Positions 53,801-63,850 of a stretch of 64,000 nt of DNA are shown here, piece by piece (the stretch's first letter is position 1; the number at the start of each line of letters is the position of its first letter). This stretch comes from Acheta domesticus (taxonomy: Eukaryota; Arthropoda; Insecta; Orthoptera; Gryllidae): NCBI GenBank assembly GCA_031308135.1, contig JAHLJT010008446.1:167256744-167320743 (forward strand), in the 5' to 3' direction. A program made the position numbers and the translations under genes. The notes below the pieces were generated by a model. It made no database searches. It was given only the letters and a program-made list of their open reading frames with translations, and was not told where the DNA came from.

Positions 53801-54432
53801 AATTTGGGAACCGTTAGGGATATGTGAGTTAATTGCATGCGTTCAGGTTAAATTGTATTCAAATTTAACGTTGAAATACTAATAATTTTACTTAAATTTA
53901 TTCATACAGATATACACAAGACGTTTGATTTGACGTGACATACGTTTCAGAAATCGATAACCGAGTTGAAAACTTGTTCAAAAGAAGCAGTTTGGGAAAA
54001 CACAGACAAGTCCTGTATATGTATCTGCGGTGATTCTATTCGTGAATAGAAGTACTTCAAATGATTTTCAATAACGTTTCTACAAACTTCAATGTTTTTT
54101 TCTGCAACACCACATCCATCAAATTAAAATCTCTATCTGGCATTCGAAACTGGCATTCGAAACTGGCATCTTCCGAAGTGTAGCGCTCAGCCCCAACACG
54201 CTTTAAACACCTTCGCTGTTGGAGTGAGACGCGGACTGAGTACTTATATATTAGTCAAAACGTAATTGTATCAGCTCTATCATTAGGAAGACGGTAAATG
54301 TCAACATGCGAAAAACATGTCTTTTGGGCGACAAAGATAGGCAGCAGTGAAGGGCTTACTCCAAATCCAATATCCGATGAACGACATCAGAAAAATAACT
54401 AAGGTCTGTACCATTCAATAGCACCACTAGTT
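53801..54432 (+). repeat. Family interior with tRNA-like module
   Basis: Parallel to 1761-2403 (GGAACCGTTAGG...ATGTG, TTTGATTTGACGTGACATAC, GGGAAAACACAGACAAG). On minus, 54,238-54,150 carries a tRNA-like module with GAGCGCTACACTTCGGAAG and CAGTTTCGAATGCCAG, the latter in two tandem copies. Ends GTACCATTCAATAGCACCACTAG. Confidence 0.65.
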
Positions 54433-56312
54433 TATTTATTTATTTACCGTCCCTTATTACACACGTGGAGAAAATTTCAAGAAAAAATTTGGAGCGGTTT
54501 TTGAGAAACTTTTTTTTTTTAATTTGAAGCGCAATTTACGCAAAAAACTACTCGTTTTTCGAAAAAATGGTACATGACTTTATTTAAAGTGCTAATTTTG
54601 TACAAGAGACTTTGTCTGAGGTAAAAATCGCTATTTACAATTTTGTAGTTTTAAAAATATTTTTTTGCAATTTTCAAAAAAACAAATATTTCTCAGAAGT
54701 ATGACTAAAACCATATCTTTTATCGTCTCTCATTAGATAAGTGAAGAAAATTTAAAGGAAAAATTTGGAGCGGTTTTTAAGAAACATTTTTTGTAAATTT
54801 GAAGCGCAATTTACGCAGAGACTACTAGTTTTTTTTAAAAAAATGGTACATTACCTTGTTCGAAGTGCTAATTTTGTACAATCAACTTTGAGGCAAAAAT
54901 TTCTATCTTCAATTTTGCAGTTTTTAAATAGTTTTTGCAAATTTCGAAAAATTGGGGATATCAACGAAAATGATTCCTTCATCATTCCCTTAAACGTCCT
55001 TTGCACTTTTCAACAACAAAATTTAATCAAAAAATTTGGAGCCATTTTCTTTTAACTTTGAAAATCTCTGACGGGCTTCATGTAAAGTACCCCCAAAAAT
55101 TAAAATATCGGTTTCAAATCCCAGGAGCCTTAACATTAGTAAAAACGTTTGGAGAATATCAATTTTGACGAAAATCGGCTGAACGATTTAGGCGCTCTTG
55201 TTGACCACAGACGGACAGACGGACATTTTGCCGTCAATCGATTTTGCAGTATTAGGAAGCAACAAAATATGAATTTTGACTACACCACGAGGTAGAGGAT
55301 TTTTTTTTCTAAATTTAGCAACATGTTTTATCCACTTTTTCGTTTTAAGGGCCCGGCAATGAATTTGTTTCTGCCGAAAATTCGCCGTTTTTTCTCGCAG
55401 CATTACATAACTTTCCCTATAATACGTATATTACTCCGTGTATACGTATGTATACAGGAAAGTAAAATCGATCGACGGCAAAAGGTCCGTCTGTCTGTCA
55501 GTCCGTCTGTCCGTCAGGGGTCAACGCTAGGGTCTATAACTTTCAGCTGATTTTCTTCAAAATTGATATTTCCTAATCGTCTTGGCTGATGTCGAGGTTT
55601 CTGGAAACCGACATTTTAATTTGGAGGGTACGAGGAGGGTAGCCCCTCAGACATTTACAAAATTTTCAAAGAAATTGCTTCATGTTTTTTGATTATTTTT
55701 GTTGTTGAATAGTGCGAAGGATGTTTAAGAGAATGATGCAAGTATAATTTTCGTTGATATCCCCCATTTTTCGAAACTTTCAAAAAACAATTTCAAAACT
55801 ACAAAATTGAAGATGGAAATTTTTGTCTGAGACAAAGTCGGTTGTACAAAATTAGCACTTTAAATAAGGTCATGTACAATTTTTTGGAAAAAACAAGGAG
55901 TTTTTGCGTAATTTGCTCTTGAAATATACAATAAACATTTTTCTCAAAAACCGCTTCAAATTTTTTCTTTAAATTTTCTCCACATATGTAATAAAGGACA
56001 GTAAAAATTATGGTGCTAGTCTTATTTTGGACTATAGCTTTATTTTTTCGAAATTACCAAAAGAACTTGAACATTTCAAAACTACAAAATTGAAGATAGC
56101 AATTTTACTTTGAACAAAGTCTATTGTAAAAAAATATTTATTTATAAAAGGTAATGCACAATTTTTTGAGAAAATGATCTGTGTCAGAAATGTATGCAAT
56201 TAAAAAAATATTATTTTCTGAAAACATACATATTTTCATTTAAGTTTCTCCTACCATGTAAGAATGTTTGAAAATAAATAAACTAGTGGTGCTATAGAAT
56301 AGCACAGACTTT
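54405..56312. mobile_element. Fold-back element, about 1.9 kb
   Basis: The left arm (54,405-55,260) and right arm (56,312-55,480) are inverse copies: both run from CACCACTAG through GGAGCGGTTTTTGAGAAA and AATTGAAGAT-type words to the GACGGACAGACGGAC / GTCCGTCTGTCTG run and GACGGCA. The loop side holds the TACGTATA hairpin (55,412-55,465). No coding. The left arm also matches 2404-3147. Confidence 0.75.
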
Positions 56313-56496
56313 ATCGCAGTACTTAGTTTTCTAATCTCTGTAGTCTGAACAAGGTTTTCGGTAATGAATGATTCTCTTCACAGGTACCTTCCTTGGTCGC
56401 CAAAAGGACAGTTTTTTCACGTTCTCTCTATTTTTCGGCTTTTTCTATGCTAGAACTGATACAACCATACACTTTTACCATCACATAATGTATTGC

Positions 56497-56590
56497 CGGA
56501 GTGGCCGAGATGGCTTATTTACGGGCACGGACTCAGTTCTTCGGAGTGCAAGCTTCGGTGGTTCGAATCTTGGTCAGGGAGTGTTGTCAC
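56497..56590 (+). repeat. tRNA-like module, Ser/Leu-like
   Basis: GCCGGAGTGGCCGAGATGGC is an excellent A box, GGTGGTTCGAATCTTGGTCA an excellent B box, about 60 bases apart, with CTTCGGAGTGCAAGCTTCGG between as anticodon/variable-arm remains. The acceptor stem (GCCGGAG... / ...) is not closed. The best-preserved module in the window. Confidence 0.7.
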
Positions 56591-56849
56591 AATTCCCTGT
56601 TGTCACAGGAAATAGTTTTGAATTCTAGAAAAGTTATTCAAAACTATTTAAAGCAATTCTAATCATAAATAAAATTATTTACCATAAATTAACTGGAAGT
56701 ATCTGTATGTGATTTTCGAATTTTCAACTTGTTAACAATTTTCACATCTGTTGGATTTGTAAAACGTATGTACCATCATATCAATTTTTTGGCTATCAAA
56801 CTCTTACCTTTTTATGGCTCTGTTCGAGTCCAACCCATACGGTAGTTTT

Positions 56850-56920
56850 GTGACGTAGTGGTGTAAGTAACGGCACTTTAACGTTGAGGATCGGAGTTCG
56901 GATCTCGGAGCGGAAAACCA
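56850..56920 (+). repeat. tRNA-like module, distal type
   Basis: GTGACGTAGTGGTGTAAGTA (A-box-like) then GATCGGAGTTCGGATCTCGG (B-box-like). Cognate of 52,995-53,060. Confidence 0.5.
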
Positions 56921-57027
56921 TTTGCTGTTTGAAAACACTTTTGCTGGTTTATGTGAAAGTATAATATTGCGCGGAATTTAGAAAAAATGCAATGAAGTAT
57001 GTGCTTTGGTCGCGCCACTAGTTTAAT

Positions 57028-58030
57028 ATGCCGTTTTGAATTTCAGCAAAATATATATATATAGTGGAATTTTTTATACCTTGTTCCAAATTATATTTTT
57101 TTACAATAATTGGGCATTTACCTTTTTATGCCTCTGCCTGAGTTCGATCCGAAATAATAGTATTCTTAATATTAGTAGAAAATAGTAGATAATAAATAAT
57201 CGCCCATCGTAAAGAATCTGTAACTTTTATAATCTGTAATAGGAATTAATGAGTTTCGTAATGATTGACTTGCCCAACCTCGGGAAGAATAAAATAATTA
57301 ATAATTGGAAGAATCTAACCCGTTAAAGTTAAAAATGGTTTTATTTTTTTAACTTCAGCCTAGCAATTGAAAAATCTGCAAAATTTGAAAATAATTTGCG
57401 TTTTGGAAGAAACTTTGGAGATGTTTTTCAAGCCTATTGCAGGATTTTAAGACAGTTTTTTTGTTATTTTTTTACGTTTGAATTTGAACCTGAGAAAATA
57501 TTTTCTTATAGTTAGTAATAGTGTGAAATATTTTCTTTTTTGTTCTATTTTTTAATCAGATAAATAGTGTTTAGTTACGAAAAAATTAAAATTAAAAACA
57601 CGTTTTTGGTTGTCTAGAAGGTTTTGAGTTGCGGGACGGGGCTAAGAAACCCTCCACAAATATTATTTTTGTTAGAGTTGTAGTGTAAATACTCATATGC
57701 CCTATGTTTTAGGGGAACTTTTTACCATCTTATTCGAGGCTACCCTTTGTGTACCGATTTAAATTGATTAATGTCATCTGGCAATGCGTTGTATGGTAAC
57801 GTCCATGTATTGTACGTGGATTTCTTGTAGTGAGCTGTTGACATTCACACTTGATAAACCTGATTTCTAAGGCGTGTGTTGTAATTATAAATATCAGTAT
57901 TGCATGAAAATATGTTCCAACAGTTGAGTCAGTATTGACAAATATTACAGACTCTTATATAAATAGACAAGGCAATGGTAAGATTTCAAGTTCAATGAAG
58001 AGGGGCTTCCAGGGATCACGTGGTTGGCAT
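57028..58030. other. No gene recognised
   Basis: AT-rich, with a short (TA)n at 57,051-57,061 and no frame or repeat that I can place. Confidence 0.4.
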
Positions 58031-58033
58031 TTT

Positions 58034-59240
58034 TACTTTTCCGTGTACTATACGTACGTATACGTACGTGTACGTACATGTACTTAGGTGTACGTACGTA
58101 TACTATAAGTACGTATAGTATAGGGAAAGTTATGAAATGCTGCGAGAAAAAACAGCGGATTTTCGGCAGAAAAACTCTTATTCCAGTGCCCTGGAAACAG
58201 AAAAGTGGATAAACCCAGTTGCTAAATTAAGAAAAAAAAAGTCCCCTAACACGTGATAAAGCCAGAATCCCTATTTTGTGGGTCCTTGATACCGAAAAAC
58301 TAATTGAAAGCAAAACATCTGTCCGTCCATCTGTCTGTGAACAACGCTAGCCACCAAACCGTTTAGCCGATTTTTTCCAAAATCGATATCCCCTGATCGA
58401 CCTGGCTGATCTCGTGGCCCCTTGAATTTGAAACCAATTTTTAAATTTTTGGGGGGACTTTACATGAAGCCCACGGGACATTTCCAATTTTTAAAAAAAA
58501 CGGCTCCAATTTTTTCTTTAAACTTCTTGTAAGAATAGAGTAAAATACATTTGTTAAGGTGGCATAGGTCCTATTTTCACGGTTAACTCTGAATTTTCGA
58601 AAATTGCAAAATTTTGAATTTTATTCGGCGTCTTCCTCCAACTACAAAATTGCAGATAGAGATTTTTCCTTCAAATAAAATTTGTTCTTCATAGTGAGTT
58701 CTTTAAGGTTCTGTAATTTTTTTGAAAATCTTAGTTTTTGCGCAATATTGCGGGCAATATGCGCAATTTAAAAAATACAAAAACAAGATTTCTCAAAAAT
58801 GGCTCCAAATTTTTTCTTTAAATTTTTGGTAGGGATAGTGCTAAATGCACTCTATTATATGGCATAAACGACATATTTCTCTTTTGTTTTACAAAAGATT
58901 TACATACATTCTTTTGTTTTTCAAAAATTGCAATAATGCAATTTTTTTGACTTGTCTCTCACGTCGTTAATATTTACACTAGCAGCAATTTGTTGACATT
59001 ATTTTATTACCGAGTACACGTGCTTAAAATAATGTCAAGAAAAGTTTGGCAAAAACTCAACCGTTTTCAGTGAAAACTCAAAATTCCGCATTTTCAGAAA
59101 CACTCAAACGCCATTTTCTCATAAATGGCACCAAATTTTTTCTTCAAACTTTCAGCCCTATTTCAAATAAAATCCATAGGGCATATTAAAAATTTCTCAA
59201 AAATTGCTTCAATTTTTAAAAAATTTCTCTCGAATAGAAC
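58034..59240 (+). repeat. Hairpin-ended repeat, longest single copy
   Basis: Hairpin of TACGTACGTA words at 58,036-58,130, then GTTATGAAATGCTGCGAG, TCCGTCCATCTGTCTGTG (58,320), CGATATCCCCTGATCGACCTG and three spaced GGCTCCAA(A/T)TTTTTTCTTTAAA words (58,503; 58,801; about 59,120). The site equivalent to the SINE insertion at 49,980 is intact here near 58,965. 59,241-59,700 shows no gene. Confidence 0.8.
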
Positions 59241-59712
59241 ATAGCTAATGAAAACTGAATTTTCGAAGTTTTTTTGATACGTAGGAACAGCTGACAAGTC
59301 TATCCAGTGCTGGTGGTGTCACGAACAAAATATTGATTTCGTTGCCAGTAAACCTAGTCCAATCCCAACCGGGAAAATATTTTTTGAGGGTTTGAAAACA
59401 TGTGTTCATCTAGCATTATAAATTCATAACAGTTGCAAATAATACACGGAAATGTACGTTTTTAATGTCATTCATTGGAAATTTGAAACAAGTTACTATA
59501 TTTTCAGAGTTTCACAATCTGAATTAATATAATAAATATAATTTCGATTTATATTTTTAGTGTTATATTAGCCTCGAAATGGATGCGTTTTTAAGACTAT
59601 TTTTATACATTCTACACAATAAACACAATTTTATCCTGGAGATCGCGTTCGTACTAACTAAACTCGTACCCTCTAGGGGTGTTTAGATAGTAGTGTGTGT
59701 AGGTCCTGTTAA

Positions 59713-60093
59713 TTAAATTCTGCTACAAAAGTTACTAGACTATATAAAAACAATTCCCCCATCCCAGTAGTGGCAGTAGACTTTGATGAAACCTACAAAA
59801 TCAAGAATGTGGTAGAAATAAAACAAATAGGTAATAACATAGTGAAACCAGAAAGAAGAAAGAAAACCAAAGGCCCCCTTCAATGTTATCAGTGTTTAGA
59901 CTTAGGACATAGTAAAAATAACTGTAATCATACAATTTCGTGTTTTGTGCAGGTGATTACCTATCAGCAAACTGAACAAAAGAACTCATCTCCAAAATAT
60001 AAACTTTGTCTAGGGAAGCATAGGGCTGACCTCAGATCAGTAGAATGTACACGTTATCGAAACATTTTGTATGTATTTCGCGCAACATCCCGT
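59713..60093 (+). pseudogene. Jockey-clade LINE ORF1 (gag-like)
   Basis: An open frame from 59,713 gives VDFDETYKIKNVVEIKQIGN and then zinc-knuckle residues LQCYQCLDLGHSKNNCN (CCHC intact), with CLGKHRADLRSVEC as a later, degenerate knuckle. This is the RNA-binding part of a Jockey-type ORF1. The frame is interrupted at 60,093 by a solo LTR and resumes at 60,713. The N-terminus is missing upstream. Confidence 0.8.
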
Positions 60094-60712
60094 TGTGACG
60101 TACTAAACAAGAATAACACAGACGACTGATTCTGTTTGGTATTTATAATATATTTACAATTATAATATAAAGATTAAGATACAAAATTTAACCCCCTTGG
60201 CAACCTTTCAATTCCTTTAGCCGCGCAACCCCGCGACCGTCCCTAGGCCTAGCCCAGTACCTCTGCTCGAGAGCAGGAGAGAGCAACGCGAAGTGCGAAG
60301 CTGTCGGACATAGAGTCCCCGTAACTAGAGAAGTTACATGGCCTGACGCCAAAACCGATCTTCCACCCGAAGATCATGTGCAAGATAGCACTGGAGATAC
60401 CACCCGTCTTTCGACACTCTAGCGTATCCCGCGAGGCGCGTGTCGGCGCCGCCTTAAATATCCCACGGCTCGCCCCCACTCTACAAGCAGCGGGCGTCAT
60501 ATGGCTCGCTGGCCAGCCCTCTCCAGGGCGCAACCGACATCACCTAGAATCGCGCCCGCGTGCGCCCTGTTGTCCAAGTTATTTTTGGAGCCGGGATTAT
60601 CCTGCCCGACGCGTGCCGGCGAGGCGCCGCCGCGTTCCACCCCCATCCGGCTTAAGACTGGGCTTCCCGAGCGACCCGCCGAAACGCGGGTGCGCTACCT
60701 CGCGACGCTACA
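60094..60712. mobile_element. Solo LTR of the gypsy-type family
   Basis: TGTGACGTACTAAACAAGAA...CGCTACA, 619 bp, related throughout to the LTRs at 13,698 and 18,365 but clearly more diverged. CCGT flanks both sides (60,090-60,093 and 60,713-60,716), a 4-bp duplication as in the full element. It arose by LTR-LTR recombination within the Jockey-like ORF1. Confidence 0.93.
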
Positions 60713-60775
60713 CCGTGAACAGGCTCAGGCCTACCGCCGACGTCCCTGCCTCGTGGCCATAGGCTAAGGGGGAAC

Positions 60776-61450
60776 GTGTGGTTAGCACATAGACACCCCA
60801 CGCCGTATTCCGGTCTTCTCAATCTAAGAAGTGAACTTTCTCATAGTCACACAGCAACATATACTGGGATACCGAATTACAATACTTCCTACATGCAACA
60901 GAATTTATATAGCATGCATCACAGAAACACATCTCAACCCAGAATCCACATTTTTTCTACAAAGATACAAAACCATCAAAGAAGATAGACAAAATTCGAA
61001 AGGAAAAAGAGTCATATTATTAATAAAGAACATCATACCACATCACCAGATTACCCTACCACACACACCCGATCTCAAATAAGTAGCAATAAATGTAAAT
61101 TATAGTAATAACAAGACATAAATAGTGAGTACATATAAACCTCCAAATATAAAAATCAATAATAGCAACATCTACACATTATTACAACAGTCCATTTATT
61201 ATTGCAGGCGACCTAAACTCTAAACACACTCGTGGGGATGTCGCTCTACGAATCCTGCTGGTAAATATTTATACAAGATAAACATGAATCTCAACATATT
61301 GGCAATAACCGAACCCACTTACTTCGCAAATGATCCAAACAAAATTTCAGACATACTCGACATAGCAGTCACAAATATTAAAACAATTTATGTCTTCAAT
61401 GTATCATGAACTAGAATCAGATCACTTACCAGTAATAATATCAACACACG
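60776..61450 (+). pseudogene. Jockey-clade LINE AP-endonuclease
   Basis: 60,831-61,082 encodes YIACITETHLNPEST (catalytic Glu in the ETHL block), then VILLIKNIIPHHQITLPHTP. Further on (61,195-61,440) come a GDLNSKHT-type block and SDHLPVIIST in shifted frames, the GD.N and SDH catalytic blocks. Stops and shifts abound. The frame order agrees with ORF1 upstream and RT downstream. Confidence 0.78.
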
Positions 61451-61608
61451 TAGAAAAACCTCCCCCAATTCCCCCACCCACCTTAAATACTGATAACATC
61501 AATTGGAGCTACTTTAAATGTTCTATTGTTCTATAAATATGTATTTAATATATATTATATATTATAAATGTCTATTTATAGAATATTAAATATTTATATA
61601 TATTATCA

Positions 61609-61668
61609 GAGTTCAGATTGTGAAATGACGGTATATATTTATATACCGTCATTTCACAATCTGAACTC
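61609..61668. repeat. Perfect 29-bp inverted repeat, 2-base loop
   Basis: GAGTTCAGATTGTGAAATGA then CGGTATATA, TT, and the exact inverse. The right arm continues as LINE sequence; the left arm is surplus. Confidence 0.97.
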
Positions 61669-62044
61669 TCCCCAAGAAATAAACAAGCTATCACGACCCT
61701 CAACAACATAATAATTAGTACTATTAATAACAGTCATATTGAAAAATTTGAGATGTTAACAAAATACTACATAAATAGCACCCAACTATATAATTAACTT
61801 AATTCAAATAAAAAATAAAACAGGACACACTTAGGAATTCCTTAAGAATTCCTTCTTTAAAAAATGAATTAAATCTCTGAAATAATATCTGTAAAAAGGT
61901 TTTCAACTGATATAAACAAGAACAATACAATCCCTATATCAATAACTTAAATACTAAAAATACCTCATTTGGCAATTTACTAAGAAACTCTTAAAAAAAG
62001 AACAAGTATTCCCTCATTAGCAACTAGTAATGGTAAAAAACACT

Positions 62045-62206
62045 CCCTAATGTGGATGATCTTGGCTGTCCGGGTGACGCCGCGTCGAAGGCTGTGTTGC
62101 CGACGTTTCGACCATCTTATCGTGGTCTTCCTCAGGGCTGGAATGCTCCAGCCAAGATCATTCACACGACTCCGGCCGCGGAAGCCTACGACATCAATAC
62201 TCCCCA
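62045..62206 (-). mobile_element. GC-rich insertion with hammerhead-like fold
   Basis: Interrupts the AT-rich LINE with about 160 GC-rich bases: outer 13-bp inverted repeat (62,056-62,068 / 62,149-62,161), and ends GCCGCGGAAGCCTACGACAT. The ending and the ribozyme-like core recall Penelope-type terminal sequence. No coding. Confidence 0.6.
62056..62161 (-). ncRNA. Hammerhead ribozyme-like motif, second
   Basis: Minus strand: ATGATCTTGGCTG pairs with CAGCCAAGATCAT (13 bp, stem I outer). Core CTGAGGA (CUGANGA), stem II GACCA/TGGTC, GAAA, stem III ACGTC/GGCGT (one G-U), then GUC as cleavage triplet in GGCGTC|ACC. Stem III encloses a 20-base insert with its own CGTCG/CGACG pairing option. Less canonical than the one at 32,574. 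Confidence 0.65.
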
Positions 62207-62820
62207 ATGGAAATAGCTGAAGTGCTTGCCTCCCACTTTGTTGACACATTCACCACTAATAACTTCCCCAAAAATCCCAAACATGACGAAATGTTGACCA
62301 TGTTCAATGCTGCTCCCCACCAAATACAATTCATATTCCCTAATGAAATAAGAAAAATAATAAAGGTTGTGCCAAATAAAGCACCAGGCCACGATCGGAT
62401 CAACACAATCATTTAAAAAATCTACGCCATTGACTTTCTAAATTATATTTACAATTATATATTGAGAACAGGATATTTTTCTCAAATACGGAAACACTCA
62501 GTCATTCATCCAATAGCAAAACCAAACAAGAATAGCTCAAAAGCAAAAAATTAGAGACCTATCAGCCTGCTACCTATAATGTCAAAAATGTTAGAGAAAC
62601 TAATACTTATCATATTGAACAAACATATCAATAAAACAAAACAGTATATCACACCACTAGTTTGGCTTCAAATCACAATACTCTACCACCCACCAACTAC
62701 TAAGACTTACGGAACATATTTGTTGTATCCAGGAAAACACAGAAGTTTCGTAAACAGAGTTTTTATTCAACAAAAGCAGCAAGGCAAACTTTAACAATCC
62801 GGTAACCAAAGAATAAAACC
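62207..62820 (+). pseudogene. Jockey-clade LINE RT, first blocks
   Basis: 62,207-62,416 encodes EIRKIIKVVPNKAPGHDRIN (finger block); 62,579-62,650 encodes MSKMLEKLILIILNKHINKT, after a PISLLP-like stretch. YITPLVWLQITILYHPPTTK then reads as a frameshifted QFGF..YST block. The RT is broken by stops at 62,417 and 62,553 and by a later GC-rich insertion. Confidence 0.8.
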
Positions 62821-62879
62821 AAATAACATAGCCAGGTTACCGTTTACCAATAGATGTCCACAATACAAAGCCGTCTCAC

Positions 62880-63165
62880 CAATTAACAAGAAGAGAGTCC
62901 AAAAACACAATTGCCGGGTCTAAAAATATCGCCTTGTCAATAACTACACCACTTTGCACTCCGAACTTCACTATAACACTGTCTGTCTGCTCGGCGGCGG
63001 GGCCCGCTTTTATTCCCCCCGGCGGCATAGCCTCGCATCCATTCCGGGGCTTCGCTAGCTGGCCGCCTCTTCTCCTTTCGCCCGGTCTTGTTATGGTCCG
63101 TTGCTCCCCGAGTTGTCGCCGAGTGCTGGCGGTGCGGCGCGCGATTCAATTCACCGCGCACCACC
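62880..63165. mobile_element. GC-rich insertion of unknown type
   Basis: The RT sequence is interrupted between the QFGF block and FADISQAFDRI. The extra 280 or so bases (core 62,980-63,150) are GC-rich in an AT-rich LINE, have no RT-like frame and no visible inverted ends. A solo LTR or SINE-like piece is possible. Confidence 0.5.
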
Positions 63166-63850
63166 ATAACAATATTAATTCTGCATTCCAAAAGGAACGG
63201 CATACCATCGCTATATTCGCAGACATTTCGCAAGCTTTCGACAGAATACGGCATCCAGCTTTCTATTTTAAATTAATTTTAAAAGGTACATCCAAATATC
63301 TAGTTGTCCTTAGTTATATCAGAAATATAACATTTTCAATATTAGTCTAAGGCCACTGCGCTAATCCAAGGAAAATTACTGCTGGGGTTCCCCAAGGTTC
63401 AATACTTTCCCCTTTATTGTTCAATTTATACACTGCAGATATTCCGACTTCAGCACAAATAAACACCGCTCAATTTGCCGATGAGAGTGCACTCTACATC
63501 TCAGGGAACACTTTCACAACTCTTCAAACACAGCTTCAAAATCGCTTAAACTTACTTGCAAGTTGGGCTAATATCTGGAAAATAAAGTTGAATCCAACAA
63601 AATCTGTAGCAAAAATATTCGCCTTAAGACCATTCACAGACTCTCTTCCACTCTTTATAAATAACGACACCATTAATTGGACCCCAACAAATAAAACAAA
63701 ATACCTTGGGCTTAAACTTCGATACTGGACTCAACTGGAAGCAACATATAGAGGTAAAAACTCAGCAAGCCAAAACTAAACTAATTCAACTACGACCCTT
63801 ACTGAATCAACACAGTCAATTCTCCACGTGTAATGATTTATTAGTCTTCT
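63166..63850 (+). pseudogene. Jockey-clade LINE RT, catalytic region
   Basis: KERHTIAIFADISQAFDRIR (first catalytic Asp), a frameshifted GVPQGSILSPLLF (63,385-63,420, read TAGVPQGSILSP), then 63,417-63,779 with MFNLYTADIPTSAQ, NTAQFADESALYISGN (FADE for FADD, so the catalytic pair is damaged), LLASWANIWKIKLNPTKS and TKYLGLKL. LINE homology fades near 63,850. 63,851-64,000 is unassigned. Confidence 0.85.

Larger units (their letters stand above)
56281..57027. mobile_element. TIR element with two tRNA-like modules
   Basis: Starts AACTAGTGGTGCTATAGAAT and ends GCGCCACTAGTTT, about 747 bp. The second half is the inverse of 52,874-53,110. Plus-strand tRNA-like modules at 56,497-56,590 and 56,850-56,920. 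Confidence 0.75.

Noticed and set aside
56497..56590. A functional tRNA-Ser/Leu gene
   Set aside because: A and B boxes are good but the acceptor stem does not pair and the unit lies inside a repeated element, so it is tRNA-derived only.
60376..60767. Overlapping 128- and 88-residue frames
   Set aside because: They run through the GC-rich half of the solo LTR and past its boundary; the same region in the other LTRs gives different frames.
62652..62664. CACCACTAGTTT as another terminus of the CTAGTGGTGC family
   Set aside because: It lies inside Jockey RT coding sequence (ITPLVWL) with no family sequence on either side; chance match.
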